Source: Amorphophallus konjac (Eukaryota; Streptophyta; Magnoliopsida; Alismatales; Araceae). From it: 64,000 bases of DNA. Below are positions 44,647 through 57,760 of the stretch, one piece after another. Below the pieces are notes generated by a model, which did not search any database, was not told the origin of the DNA, and saw only the letters and a program-made list of their open reading frames with translations. A program made the position numbers and the translations under genes. Within the stretch, counting starts at the first letter, position 1; every line of letters begins with the position of its first letter. Where the stretch lies: positions 323,957,829 to 324,021,828 of the forward strand of contig CM040125.1 of NCBI GenBank assembly GCA_022559845.1. Direction: 5' to 3'.

Positions 44647-44660
44647 GCCCTCCCCCCTTA
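44647..44660 (-). other. Polypurine tract of the minus-strand LARD
   Basis: Minus strand TAAGGGGGGAGGGC directly before TGTAATGCCC, the same tract as in the plus-strand copies. Confidence 0.75.
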
Positions 44661-46911
44661 AAGAAATTTCATCCTCAAAATTCAAGACAAGCTCCATGTC
44701 ACAGGGGGAGAACACCCCGAACCCACTGACAACGCTGTCAGAGCTTCAACACAGAAAACCTCGATTCTCACAAAAGCACCGATCCTGAGAGATACTGCCA
44801 GACCATAATCACGAGTAACACCTCGCTCCGCACATAGCGCACATCCATCATTAGAGCAGGCGTAACACAAAAGCACAAGTCTGGCATCACTTCAGTCACG
44901 ACAGAATTCCAAACACGGCATCATTGTCACAATCTCGCTCATCGAGGAGACACAGTCCTCATTACGAGAGATAGCCATCGATCAAAATCCATGCTCAGCG
45001 GACCAACCAAACGTCAGCGTCTCTACCAGCTGACCGCCATAAATCCGTCGACTCCACGCCAAGGACCATCTCACACCTGGCAAGCCGAATGCCAACAACA
45101 GCACGGGACCAACTCTGTCAGAACTCAAACTTCGACAAAGCCTAGATCCCATCCGAAAAAGCACATCACGGAAACGGCCACCAAAGGCCTCACTTGCACA
45201 CGGCTCTAGCCAATCCCGAGCCACAACAACCAGCATCTTCTATATGTGAAAGACCATACACCGGTCACCAGACATTCGTCAATGGGAAACCCTCGACTCA
45301 CGCAGCTTCTTCCTTCTTTCCTGGTCCTTCACTAGATCTGAAGGGCACATTCCAAACCTCGACAAGCCATCTGTTGACTCACGCATGGACCAATACTACA
45401 TCCAGACCTATCATCATGCCAACTCTACCCTCCTAGGGGAGCACGGCGAAACCAAATGACAAGGTCTGGAGTCTTCGGTCTTCACCTCACTCGACTCAGA
45501 CTTACATGGGAATCCCCTCATGCTGGTCACCAGATCAAGGATCACCATATCCAACGCCAACGTCCCATCAAGGACCCACCACGCATAGGCATCATCCACC
45601 GTCCTATCTCATCAAATCCTATCTCATCTCAATCGCTCCAAATGGACACCTGCCGATCCCGATTCCGCTCTTACCACAGAGCCACGGGACACAACTGAGC
45701 AATTCACAGCACATGACTCCAAGGCAACCAAGTGCCACATGCTATCACAACAACCTGGTCTACAACGCCATGACCAATACACACGGGTCCCCAGACAAAT
45801 ACACATCTCCCCATGGTCGACCACTAGGTCAACCTGACCAGCCGCTCACAGCTACCAACTGGGACCCACAATCTCTATCTCAAAGATCACTTCTCCAAAA
45901 AACCTGATCTCATCAGAGAACACAACTTCCAACACATGAATAGGGCACTCATGTGGTGCACTTGCCAACATATTTCCCTAACTCTCCATCCTATTAGTGC
46001 CACAAATCATAATATCTCAAGCAACGGTAAGGCAACAACACGTCTCACATCGAGGATCCAATCCTCGACGCTCTACACATCCTCAGCAATCTGCCTGTAG
46101 CAACCAATGCTATGATCCAAAACCAGTGGGTTAGGGGCCCACCAGGCTTCCACTGCACAGTCTAATCCACGCGTATAGCCAACACAGATGACTCGGGATC
46201 CGCCATCCCGAAAATACTCTGCAACTCCGCAGGCTCCGATCCTCAACACCTCGGGAACCACAACACCAACAACAAATTCTCACGAACACTACCCAGCCGG
46301 CACCCATCTTTCCGAAATAATGCCAACACGGGAAATGGGCACGACTTCTCACAGGCAACCACCTTGCCAAAACATAGGACGCGTCTCGCACGGACTTCAT
46401 GGCACACGAAGGCCAACCAATTCGAACACACAATGCAAGATGATGAACCTTGGCAAAATGCGGTCTCCTCCAACCAAGGGAAAAACTCAATATACCTCTG
46501 ACCAACGGAAGGTCTCCACGCTCAACCTACCTCAAACCTTGCACACTCTAGGAACGACACCTTCTAGCATCAAGAAACCCATCACTTCGTCAAGTCAGCT
46601 CCTCCGACAACACTCGCCAAGTGTTCTGTCGGACCACGATCACAGCATCTCTCGATGCACCACCGCTGTAATTCCTCGAACTGCAACATGCCACACCAAG
46701 AGCCGCAACACGAGCCATAACCGGCAACTGCCAATGCTCATCCTCGAGTCCCGAACTTGCCGCGGAACCTTCACATCTCAAACCAAACCCAGGGTGAACA
46801 CAACCCATTCACACGCAGAAGCGCAAGAGCAAGAACTTACTGGGACATCTCTGCCCAATGCTGTCTCGAAATATGTAAAGATAATCGGGACCGACACGTC
46901 ATTTCTAATGC
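44661..46911 (-). repeat. Minus-strand LARD internal region, 3' part
   Basis: About 2.25 kb without retroelement protein motifs, related to 33474-35063 (for example a TAACCCACTGGT segment near 46110-46135). It is separated from its 5' part (57761-58296) by the Sirevirus. Confidence 0.6.
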
Positions 46912-46916
46912 CAACA
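46912..46916. repeat. Target site duplication CAACA of the Sirevirus (left)
   Basis: CAACA precedes the LTR here and follows the other LTR at 57756-57760. Confidence 0.85.
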
Positions 46917-48568
46917 TGTTGAGTCCCAAAGGGCGGCAATCAAGAGGGGAGGGGTGAATTGATTGGCCAATAAAATTTACTTCTACGAGAAAACTTGTAA
47001 ATTAAGCATGCAAGCACTAGAACTCACCGAAACATGGATGCACTTGATAATGCGTGTGAGAAATGTAGATGTTTGATAATGAAATAGGTGTACGCTCAAC
47101 TCACCGTGAAGCCCACTCGATTAAGGAAGCGGAAAGACAAACCACAAGAGACACACGGAATTTTTAGGTGGTTCGGGTACACTACCGTGTCCCCTACGTC
47201 CACCCCTCACTCGTGAGGATCATGACTTCACTATGAGGTGAGCCACACACACACGCTGTGTATAACAGCAAACACTCACACACACGGCACCCGATCTGGG
47301 CTGCCAAACAAACACACACATACACACACACACACGTTCGTGTTTCCGAGCACGAACACCACACACAAGAATATGAATCAAGTTTTACAACAGATGCTCA
47401 TGCTCAAACTGAATGATTCAGAGAATAGAGAGTGAAGAAAGATTTATCGTGGTTGAAGCTCCCCCTTTCACTTCTTTGAAGGTAGTTGAATGCTTCTTCA
47501 GGAGGAACGGTTGATCTTGGAGGAAGATTGGAGGAGAATGGTGCAGAAATGAAGTTGTAGCTTGAAATCCCTTGCAGCTTCCAATTGCAGATGATATGGA
47601 GACTTGTTTCTGACCTCTTCCCTTCACTTTCAGCTTCAGATCTAGGTGGAGGAAGGCATGGGAGCTACAGCTGCGACCCTGCACACAAAGAACAATATTT
47701 TTCTTAAAAAAAACTCTTCTCCCTTTGATCTCACCTAGCATCGATTTTATCATAGGCCACTTGGGCTTATTTATTTGCTTAAGATAGTCAAAAGAGGCTA
47801 GGAAACCAGATCCACAATTTGTGGAATGTTTTGTGGAGGTTGGACTAGGATAGGAAGACTTTTAGTACAAGAAACTGAAGTCGCTGGAGGTCGGAACTGA
47901 AGGGGTCGACCCTCAAAGAGGGTTGCCTATGCCAGGAACAATGGGTCGACCCTTGGGGTCGACCCTCATTCAAACAAAATCTTTAACCAGACATTTTTAC
48001 AGGGGTCGACCCTCGCACTGGTGGGTTCTGAAGAATGAATGTTTCTCCAGGGGTCGACCCTTGGGGTCGACCCTTGGGGTCGACCCAAGTGCCAGAACAA
48101 ACAAAGATGTGGTGAAAACCACCAAGATAGGGTACCAACCTAGTGGGGTTAAGGAATAGAGTACACAATAGTAAGATGCATGAATCTAAGGCATGAATAA
48201 TGAGGAACCAATTAAATTACCTTAGATTCTGAAAATTACTCTATTACCTACTTAATGCAAGGCATGAATTTCAACAAGGATATTAAAAGAACTAGGATTG
48301 ATCTCACCAAATGTCCTTGTGTCATTCAAGTCCTTAACTGCCTCCTTGCCCCTGTCAAGACATGCATTCTGAGTTAGCTTTGGCGTTTGCAAATTAAGAT
48401 TGAACTTCTTACCAACAGAGGTGATTCCTGTACTTCCAAATCTTCTTATCTCATTAAGTGGAAACGATTCCAAAGCTTATCACGGCATTCAAGTTAGAAC
48501 AAAAGATATGTAGTGTTTTAATCATCATCAAAATTCATTACAAATAACCACATAGAGGGGGTTCAACA
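46917..48568 (-). repeat. Sirevirus 3' LTR
   Basis: 1652 bp, TGTTGA...TCAACA ends. It is shorter than its partner by 73 bp, mainly because it has fewer GGGTCGACCC units (47902-48089 here). It also contains a CA-rich microsatellite at about 47240-47330. Confidence 0.88.
47902..48089 (-). repeat. GGGTCGACCC palindrome cluster in Sirevirus 3' LTR
   Basis: Seven copies of GGGTCGACCC (singles, a double and a triple joined by TTG). The partner LTR has nine at 57029-57274, one of them damaged. Confidence 0.8.
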
Positions 48569-48583
48569 ATCTCCCCCTTTTTG
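48569..48583 (-). other. Sirevirus polypurine tract
   Basis: Minus strand CAAAAAGGGGGAGAT directly before TGTTGAACC. Related G-rich tracts occur again near 48920 and 49610. Confidence 0.8.
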
Positions 48584-48994
48584 ATGATGACAAAATACTT
48601 CATCCCAAGGATAACTTCATTCCACTGGAGCAAAGACTTATAAGATTGATAAAAAGGCATATTCCATCAACCAACAGTGCTTGAATTGAAATAACAACCA
48701 CAGTCCATAATCTGATTTCATTAACAAGGGGAAATGAGCAATGCAACAAAATGCACCAGATGCCATGCCATGATTATGGAGACAAGACGACACTAAAGAC
48801 AATACATGAATGCAAATACAATATGAGAATGCAACACACATGCATGCAAGCATACAACACACATAGACTATAAGTAGCTGCGCCGAATAGCTAGCAGGGC
48901 ACAAATATAGACAAAACTTCTCCCCCTTTGGCAACATCAAAAAGAGGGGGTGAAACGGGATTAGAAGTGTGCCATGTGAATGAAGTGCAACGGC

Positions 48995-50160
48995 CTAATG
49001 ATCATCTAGAGTGTGTGGACTTGGAGGACGCCTGATATGATCCAAAATTTCATGGTACAGTTGGGTGTGATGAGCCAAGGCATCGGTGAATGATTGAGTG
49101 CATTCTTGGGGAGAAAGCTTCAGATCATGAAGTTCGTTTTCAATAACTTCCAAGGTCTCTCCATACTTGTCCAACCGTTCATCAATGTGATCCAAACGAT
49201 CTATGATTAGCATGGCCGCCTCGGAGGGTATATCTGCCGCAGGAGCAAGGGGTGATCCCTCCCCATCTTGTTCTTCTTCAGCCTCATCGTCCTCCTCAGA
49301 ACTTGCAACTGGAATGGCACTTTTCAGCTAGCGAACTAATTCACCATTTTGCGTAACATAGCCCATGTTGTGACAGATTGAGTGAATGGTAAAAATATCA
49401 GCATCTCGCATAGTCTGTGAAGATTCTGCTGAAAGATATATCTCCTTGTATTGAAAAATGGCAGTTAATGCAGCAGCATAAGGCAAAGTTCGATTCTTGT
49501 GTTTGATGCTCGAGCATATATGCTCCAAAATAAGTGCTGGAAAGTTGATTGAATCCCATCCAAGAGGCAATAAATAAGAAACATATGGATTTCTGTTACT
49601 TTGTCATGACCTCCCCCTCTTGGAAGTAGAATGGTAGTAATCATTCTATGAAGAATGTGTTGAACAGGAGGGAAGCGATTGGCATTCAACCCAGCAACGG
49701 AACGGCCTGCTCGATCTTCAGAAGTCATGTAAAGATAAATTGTATCTTTTGGAACAAGAATATCACCAAAAGCATATCCCACATGAGGAAGCTGAAATGC
49801 TTCGCCTAGTAGCTGTGGGGAAAGAATAATCTGAACCCCATTGACCTTAGAGATCGGATTGTCACCGGCCATTGACAGGTTGCTATAGAACTGATGCACT
49901 AAGTTGGGATATAACCGTCGGTGGGCAGACATGAAAACGTCCAAGTTTGGCTGACTACAAATGACATCCACTAGACTTGGAATATGTTTGCTTAGATTAC
50001 CGAAATCGACTGCCTGGGGACGGAGAACCTTCCGATCGAGCACCTTGCTGGACGACGGGTGACCACGTAGTGCTGCACATTGTTCGGCTTGTTTAGAGCG
50101 AAGCTCTCTTGCCGTGCTCGATTCTTCACCTCGGGGAGATGGACGTCTCCTTGGGGCCAT
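48995..50160 (-). pseudogene. Sirevirus extra 3' ORF (putative plant transposon protein), broken
   Basis: The reading begins at 50160 (MAPRRRPSPRGEE; basic, Ser-rich). It runs about 190 residues through a helical domain that resembles the 'putative plant transposon protein' domain found in Sirevirus 3' ORFs, shifts frame at about 49570-49600, meets a stop at 49328-49330, and ends in a coiled-coil-like acidic tail at 48995. Original length would be about 390 residues. No transmembrane segment or signal peptide is visible, so I do not call it envelope-like. A TATA box and palindromes upstream (50437-50592) suggest its own promoter. Confidence 0.65.
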
Positions 50161-50436
50161 CTAAACAAAAATCGAAAGGGCCTCATGATGTGGTATAGAG
50201 CGAGATGGTTCAACCGGAGAGGAAAGCTATCCAAAAGAATTTATGATCCTCCACACACACCAAGAGCGTACCTCAAGAGATTGGAGGAGCAAGGAATGAT
50301 CCTTGGACTCGAAGGAAGGAAACTCGCGCGGGTAGCCACCGGGAGATCCGCGGCTAGGGTTGGAAGATTTTGGAGCCAAGAATGTGTTTTTAGGGTTTTC
50401 AAGATGTGGTGGCTGGCCTTGGAGGGGGTTAAGAGT

Positions 50437-50592
50437 ATTATATAGGCATGGGAGGGGCTAACTTAGGGTTAGAACCCCATTCGCGGACGGCCCGGACGCG
50501 GATGAACCGCGCCGCCGGAATGGGTCGACCCCTGTAACTCAAACCCCGACAGAAACTATTTTTGCGAGGGTCGACCCCAGGGGTCGACCCCT
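50437..50592 (-). promoter_or_regulatory. Internal promoter-like region before the Sirevirus 3' ORF
   Basis: TATATAAT on the minus strand (50437-50444) lies about 277 bp before the ATG. Three GGGTCGACCC palindromes (50522-50531, 50568-50577 and 50581-50590) sit immediately upstream, the same motif as in the LTR. Confidence 0.6.
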
Positions 50593-51089
50593 TTACTGAA
50601 ATTCAGCAGAAGGATGGAAAAATAACCAGAGGGCAAAAATAAATGTTAGGCTCGAGTCCCCATTGTAGAAAAAATGTGGAATCAATGAAAATGAGAGTGT
50701 TTTTAAGGTTTTAAACAATTGGGGAAAAACCATATTAATTTTAAGATCATATTTTGGCATGCTTATATCCATTGCTCCGGAATTCAGAATTACGACAGTT
50801 TTGCTCCATTTATGGCATGCAAACGTATTCAAGGTCATAATTGGCCATAGAAGTGACAACAAATATGTGGGAATATAATATAGATAGAAGAAATGCAAGA
50901 ACACACGAAGATAATTGATCATGCAATGTTTTTGGTCTTTTTGATTTTCACACAACTTGATGCACATGTATGACAAGGAAAATATAAACTAGCATATGAC
51001 TAATGCAAATGGATGTAATGAGGTGATCTATACACACACACTGACACACATAATCATGATGTAGACTCTTCTATTCTACAGACCCCTAA
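50593..51089 (-). other. Non-coding spacer after Sirevirus pol
   Basis: About 500 bp of A/T-rich sequence between the end of RNase H and the internal promoter; no domain is seen. Confidence 0.5.
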
Positions 51090-54000
51090 TTATCTTCTAA
51101 AGGTTGTGAATTTCTCTTCACAGAGGGGTTTTGTGAAAATGTCGGCAATTTGATGATCTGTCTCAATGAAGCTGATGTCTACATCACCCTTGCAAACATG
51201 ATCTCCAATGAAATGATATCTAATTTCAATATGCTTGGTGCGAGAATGATGGACAGGGTTCTTGGATAGATTTATGGCTGATGTGTTGTCACAAAGAATT
51301 GCAGTGTTTTTGAAGGATTCACCATAATCAATCATTTGTTGTTGGATCCATAGCACTTGGGCAACACAACTCTCGACAGCCACATATTCGGCTTCGGTGG
51401 TTGATAGAGCAACTGAGTTTTGTTTCTTGGAGGCCCATGAGACCACGCACCCCCCAAGAAATTGGCAATACCCGCTGGTGCTTTTCCGATCCACTTTACA
51501 ACCCGCATAATTGGCGTCAGAATAAGCAACTAAATTAAAGCTCGAATTACGCGGATACCACAATCCTAAATTACTTAAACCAGCGATATATCTGAAAATT
51601 TATTTAACAGCCGACATGTGTGATTCTTTTGGATTGGACTGAAATCGTGCACACAAACACACAGCAAATTGAATGTCAGGCCTGCTGGCAGTTAAATATA
51701 ACAAGGAACCTATCATGCTTCTGAAAAGTTTTTGATCCACGGATTTACCTGATTCATCTTGATCAATTTTTATTGAGGTGGACATGGGAGTTGGTTGTGA
51801 TTTGGTAGAGGTCAAGTTAAACTTTTTTAGCAGCTCCAATGCATACTTCTTCTGATGTATGAACATACCATCAGCCGTCTGTGTGACCTGCAATCCCAAG
51901 AAGAATGTCAGTTCTCCCATAAGACTCATTTCAAACTCACTTTGCATTAATTTGGCAAAGTCTTTGCTGAGAGCATCGTTGGTGGAGCCAAAAATAATAT
52001 CATCTACGTAAATTTGAACAATTAAGATTTCCTCACCATTCAACTTCGTGAAAAGGGTTTGATCAACATTACCTCGTTTGAATCCATTTTGAATGAGGAA
52101 ATCACTTAACCGTTCATACCATGCCCGGGGTGCTTGTTTCAGACCGTAGAGTGCCTTGTCTAGCTTGTACACATGGTCTGGATGCTTTGTGTCCTCAAAC
52201 CCCGGTGGTTGCTCTACGTACACGTCCTCCTGTATGTAGCCATTCAAAAATGCACTCTTAACATCCATTTGAAACAATCTAATGTTGTTACAGCATGCAA
52301 ATGCTAATAGGACTCTCACAGCCTCGAGTCTTGCTACTGGAGCAAAAGACTCATCGAAATCAATTACAAGCTCTTGGCTATAGCCTTTAGATACTAGCCT
52401 GGCCTTATTCCTAGTTACCACTCCTTGATCGTTTGTTTTGTTTCGAAAAACCCACTTTGTTCCGATCACTGAGTAGTTCCTAGGACATGGCACGAGGAAC
52501 CGCACTTTGTTCCTTTGGAACTGGTGTAGTTCTTCTTGCATAGCCATGATCCAAGACTCATCCTTCAAGGCCTCTTCAATAGAGTGAGGTTCAAACTGAG
52601 AGAGTAAGGCAATATAGTCCTGATTTTCAACTTCCCTGAAGGAGGCTCGTGTTCTTGTTCTGTCTTCAACATTACCGATCACATTCTCCGACGGATGGTC
52701 CTTTTCGAAAGTCCATTGCCTTGGAAGCTGTTGTTCCAACTGATCTTCCAGATTTGCATCATCTCCTTGTGGTTCTTTTACTTCTTATTTTTCAATTTTT
52801 CCTTCCATCATCTTGATATTACCGTCATTCAATTCATCATCCTGTAATACAGAATTTTCATTAGTGCTTTTAGAAGATGATTCATCAATGATGACATGGG
52901 GGCTTTCCTCAACTACAAGAGTTCTCAAGTTATACACTCGATAAGCTCTTGAGCTAAGAGAGTATCCAAGAAATATACCTTTGTCACTTTTGGGGTCAAA
53001 TTTAGCCAGGTCCACCTTACCATTATTGTGAATGTAACAAACTGAGCCGAACGGTCTAAGATAGGAAATGTTTGGCTTCTTACCTCGGTACAACTCATAA
53101 GGGGTTTTCTTCAACAGTGATCTTACCATGGCGCGATTGATAATGTAGCAAGCAGTGTTCATTGCTTCAGCCCAAAAGTACCTCGGTAAATTATTCTCGT
53201 TTAGCATGGTTCTTGCCATCTCAATTAGCGTCATGTTCTTCCTTTCCACAACACCATTCTGTTCGGGGGTTCTCGGTGCGGAGAAGTCATGTGTATAGCC
53301 TTGAGCCCTGCAAAAATTACTGAACTCATGGTTATCAAATTTCTTACCGTGATCGCTCCGCACGGCCTTGATGCAACACCCCTTTTCATTTTGGACTACC
53401 CTGCAAAATGCTTCAAATTCTGTCAGGGCATCATTTTTATGTGAAAGGAAGTAAACCCAACAAAATCTTGAGTAATCATCCATAATGACAAACCCATACA
53501 ATTTACCACCCAAGCTATGTGTTCTGCTTGGTCCAAATAGGTCAATGTGGATTAACTCAAGGGGCCTTGATGTAGTTACATCATTCTTGCACTTGAATGA
53601 TGTCCTTGTTTGCTTACCCATGCTGCACGTCCCACAGACTCCTTCATCAGTAACCTTCAGCTTAGGCAATCCAACAACCAAATCATTCCGAGACAATTTT
53701 AGCAAAACATTAAAACTAGCATGCCCAAGTCGGCGATGCCAAAGCCAAACATCATCATTATTTCTTGCAACCAAACACAGATTTTTGTGAGAGGGTTCAT
53801 CCAAATCAATCATATATACATTGTTATGCCTGAGACCAATGAACTTTATCTCATGAGTATTTTTATTTACAACGGTGCAGTAGTTAGAGTCAAAAATCAC
53901 ATTGCATCCTTTATCACAAAGTTGACTTATACTCAAAAGATTATGATGCAATCCTTTCACGAGCAAGACATTCTCAATGGCATGATTTTGATTCTTACCT

Positions 54001-54155
54001 ATCTTACCTTCTCCGATGATTTTGCCTTTGTCCTTACCACCAAATGCCACTGTTCCACCATCCTTTTCATGCAGGTCCGCAAACAATTCTTTGTTTCCCG
54101 TCATGTGCCGAGAGCATCCACTATCCAAATACCACCTATTCCATTGAGCTCTCAA
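51090..54155 (-). pseudogene. pol: Sirevirus pol: protease, integrase, reverse transcriptase, RNase H
   Basis: One frame broken by two stops (52785-52787 and 51600-51602). Domains in order: protease WYLDSGCSRHMTG at about 54130-54100; GAG-pre-integrase with WHRRLGHAS near 53720; integrase with catalytic segments near 53560 (HIDLFGP) and 53360 (RSDHG) and Glu in EQNGVVERKN near 53245; copia RT with QMDVKSAFLNG near 52260 and YVDDIIFGS near 52000; RNase H with SDANYAG near 51525 and DNTSAIN near 51285. Copia order (integrase before RT) is clear. A further in-frame stop at 54183-54185 separates it from gag. Confidence 0.93.
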
Positions 54156-54182
54156 GCAGACCTGCAGTCACAACAACCGTAC

Positions 54183-55966
54183 TTATGCAAATTTTGGTAC
54201 CCAAGCAAGCTTGGGTCCATGATGGTTAGAAACATGAGATATGTATGATCTATTTCTCATTCTAGCAAAACTTTCATCATCAAATTTCAGAATTCTGCAA
54301 TCATACATATCATGGCCTAACCTTCCACAATAAAAGCATGTAATGGCTCTGTCCTTGTTTCTTCTCCTTCCTTTATTCAAGGATGAATTATGCACATGTG
54401 TTTTTGACGTGGATGGAGATGAACTTCTGGGAGGCATGTGAGTTGAATGTGTTTCAGATTGTAAAGTTTTCCCCTTTTTAAAAATGGCAATAGCATCCTT
54501 CAACTCATGGTTTTCATGCATTAGAGAATGGACTTGATTTTCGGCCTTTTCTTTTGCTTGATTGCATGCCATGCTTTCAAGCCTTTCTTGTTCCAGATTA
54601 TTTTTCAAATCATCATGCATTTTACTTAGTGTGAATTGCTCCTCTCTCATGCATGAAATCTCTTCTTCAAGCAATTCATTTTTTGACACAAGAATTTCTT
54701 TCTCATTTATCAATTTCTCAGTTTCCGATTTCAACACATGGCAATTTTCACATGAGTTTTCAGCATGCACTAGATGTTCAATTTTCTTTTTCAAATGTCT
54801 GTTTTCAGATCTGAATTTTTTACATTTTTCATATAACGACTCATATGCAATTTGCCATTGTTCACAAGTAAGAGTTTCAGTTTCAGAATGTACCTCATTT
54901 CCATCGTCGTCATTTGCCATGAAGCATAGGTTTTGGACCAGCTCATCTAGTCCATCTTCATTCTCGGACTCTTCCTCATCTTCATCGCTCCAAGTGGCCA
55001 CCATGGCCTTGGGCTTCTTGAATTTTCCTTTCTTCAGCTTCTTCATCAGATCAGGGCACTCACCCCGCATGTGACCGGTTTCTTGCATTCGTAGCATATC
55101 ACTTCTTCTTTCTTGCTACTTTCTCCTCTGTTCGGACCTTGCCTTCTTGGTCCCTTTCTGAATTGACCACCGAAATTTTTGGTCCTTTTGACGAACCTTC
55201 TTGCCCTTCTTGTAATCATGGCAACCAGCTCTTCATCTTCAGTGTTGCCGGTTGAATCATTGTCACTGCCCTCTGAATCTTGTGGATTCACTTTTAGAGC
55301 CAAAGGTGTGACTACCTTCTTCTTTTTATGGTCCTCCTCGCTCCTCTTGATGTTAATTTCGTATGTCATCAAGGAGCCGATTAGCTCGTCCAATTTCAAA
55401 GTGCTGAGATCCTTTGAGTCCTTGATTACAGTGACCTTTGTGTGCCATTATGATGACAAGGATCTTAGTACCTTTCTGACGAGTTCCTTGTCGGAATACT
55501 CTTTACCAAGACCCTTTAATCCATTCGTGATTTCTGTCAATCTTGCAAACATACCAGAAATGGACTCATCTGGTTTCATCATAAATAACTCATAATCCCG
55601 GACTAATAGATTCACCTTGGTTTCCTTTACTTCCGATGTTCCTTCATAGATCAACCGCAGCTTGTTCCACATCTCCTGCGCGGAAGAACACATGGGAATA
55701 TGTGAGTATTCATTAGGATGAATGGCACATTGTATTATATTCATGGCTTTAAAATTTGCTGAACACTTCTTTATATCCTCATCATCCCACTCATCCTCAT
55801 TTTGAGACAGAGTATACGGACCCTTGCTTATGACGCGCCACACGTCATAGTCTTGGGCTCGTAGAAAGACATACATTCTGTTCTTCCAATAAGGGTAATT
55901 TGATCCATCAAAGAACGGGGGTCTTTGGATCGAATGCCCTTCGGGCATCATCCCCTTGTTTGCCAT
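54183..55966 (-). pseudogene. gag: Sirevirus gag with one frameshifted zinc knuckle
   Basis: Starts at 55966, about 50 bp after the primer site. Residues 1-170 form the copia Gag core (PPFFDGSNYPYWKNRM near the start). The frame is broken at about 55445 (stop) and again inside the first zinc knuckle (CYEC start at about 55100, remainder in another frame at 55070), a single-base loss. Then comes an acidic segment, a long coiled coil (about 54850-54500) and an intact second knuckle CFYCGRLGHDMYDC near 54330. The product would form the particle. Confidence 0.88.
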
Positions 55967-56016
55967 AAGGAGGGATCTACTCTACGACCGTGTGGTCGAG
56001 TGAAACAGAGACCAAA

Positions 56017-56028
56017 GCTCTGATACCA
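56017..56028 (-). other. tRNA-iMet primer binding site of the Sirevirus
   Basis: Minus strand TGGTATCAGAGC, 2 bp after the 5' LTR end at 56031. Confidence 0.88.
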
Positions 56029-56030
56029 AT

Positions 56031-57755
56031 TGTTGAGTCCCAAAGGGCGGCAATCAAGAGGGGAGGGGTGAATTGATTGGCCAATAAAATTTATTTCTAC
56101 GAGAAAACTTGTAAATTAAGCATGCAAGCACTAGAACTCACCGAAACATGGATGCACTTGATAATGCGTGTGAGAAATGTAGATGTTTGACAATGAAATA
56201 GGTGTACGCTCAACTCACCGTGAAGCCCACTCGATTAAGGAAGCGGAAAGACAAACCACAAGAGACACACAGAATTTTTAGGTGGTTCGGGTACACTGCC
56301 GTGTCCCCTACGTCCACCCCTCACTCGTGAGGATCAAGACTTCACTATGAGGTGAGCCACACACACACACACTGTGTATAACAGCAAACACTCACACACA
56401 CGGCACCCGATCTGGGCTGCCAAACAAACACACACACACACACACACACACGTTCGTGTTTCCGAGCACGAATACCACACACAAGAATATGAATCAAGTT
56501 TTACAACAGATGCTCATGCTCAAACTGAATGATTCAGAGAATAGAGAGTGAAGAAAGATTTATCGTGGTTGAAGCTCCCCCTTTCACTTCTTTGAAGGTA
56601 GTTGAATGCTTCTTCAGGAGGAACGGTTGATCTTGGAGGAAGATTGTAGGAGAATGGTGCAGAAATGAAGTTGTAGCTTGAAATCCCTTGCAGCTTCCAA
56701 TTGCAGATGATATGGAGACTTGTTTCTGACCTCTTCCCTTCACTTTCAGCTTCAGATCTAGGTGGAGGAAGGCATGGGAGCTGCAGCTGCGACCCTGCAC
56801 ACAAAGAACAATATTTTTCTTCAAAAAAACTCTTCTCCCTTTGATCTCACCTAGCATCGATTTTATCATAGGCCACTTGGGCTTATTTAATTGCTTAAGA
56901 CAGTCAAAAGAGGCTAGGAAACCAGATCCACAATTTGTGGAATGTTTTGTGGAGGTTGGACTAGGATAGGAAGACTTTTAGTACAAGAAAACTGAAGTCA
57001 AAGATGGCGGCTGGAGGTCGGAACTGAAGGGGTCGACCCTTGGGGTCGACCCTCGAAGAGGGTAGCCTATGCCAGGAACAATGGGTCGACCCTTGGGGTC
57101 GACCCTCGTTCAAACAAAATCTGTAACCAGAAATTTTTACAGGGGTCGACCCTTGGGGTCACCCTCGCGATGGGATCATTCTGTATAAACAGAATTTTCC
57201 AGGGGTCGACCCTCGCACTGGTGGGTTCTGAAGAATGAATGTTTCTCCAGGGGTCGACCCTTGGGGTCGACCCAAGTGCCAGAACAAACAAAGATGTGGT
57301 AAAAACCACCAAGATAGGGTACCAACCTAGTGGGGTTAAGGAATAGAGTACACAACAGTAAGATGCATGAATCTAAGGCATGAATAATGAAGAACCAATT
57401 AAATTACCTTAGATTCTGAAAATTACTCTATTACCTACTTAATGCAAGGCATGAATTTCAACAAGGATATTAAAAGAACTAGGATTGATCTCACCAAATG
57501 TCCTTGTGTCATTCAAGTCCTTAACTGCCTCCTTGCCCCTGTCAAGACATGCATTCTGAGTTAGCTTTGGCATTTGTAAATTAAGATTGAACTTCTTACC
57601 AACAGAGATGATTCCTGTACTTCCAAATCTCCTTATCTCATTAAGTGGAAACGATTCCAAAGCTTATCATGGCATTCAAGTTAGAACAAAAGATATGTAG
57701 TGTTTTAATCATCATCAAAATTCATTACAAATAACCACATAGAGGGGGTTCAACA
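56031..57755 (-). repeat. Sirevirus 5' LTR
   Basis: 1725 bp. GGGTCGACCC cluster at 57029-57274 (nine copies counting one with a deleted base near 57155). A weak AATTAAATAAG TATA-like sequence lies near 56885, and CA microsatellites at about 56355-56450. Confidence 0.88.
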
Positions 57756-57760
57756 CAACA
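57756..57760. repeat. Target site duplication CAACA of the Sirevirus (right)
   Basis: Matches 46912-46916; the LARD internal sequence resumes after it. Confidence 0.85.

Larger units (their letters stand above)
46917..57755 (-). mobile_element. Ty1/copia Sirevirus-type retrotransposon
   Basis: 10,839 bp on the minus strand: 5' LTR 56031-57755, primer site 56017-56028, gag, protease-integrase-RT-RNase H (copia order), an extra 3' ORF, purine tract and 3' LTR 46917-48568. Sirevirus features are the two zinc knuckles with a long coiled-coil Gag tail, the protease block RWYLDSGCSRHMTG, an additional 3' ORF, and several GGGGGAG purine tracts near the 3' end. The LTRs are nearly identical apart from repeat-number differences. 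Frames contain several stops and frameshifts. Confidence 0.92.

Noticed and set aside
47240..47330. CA-rich microsatellite
   Set aside because: A simple repeat within the Sirevirus LTR, also present at 56355-56450; no special role is apparent.
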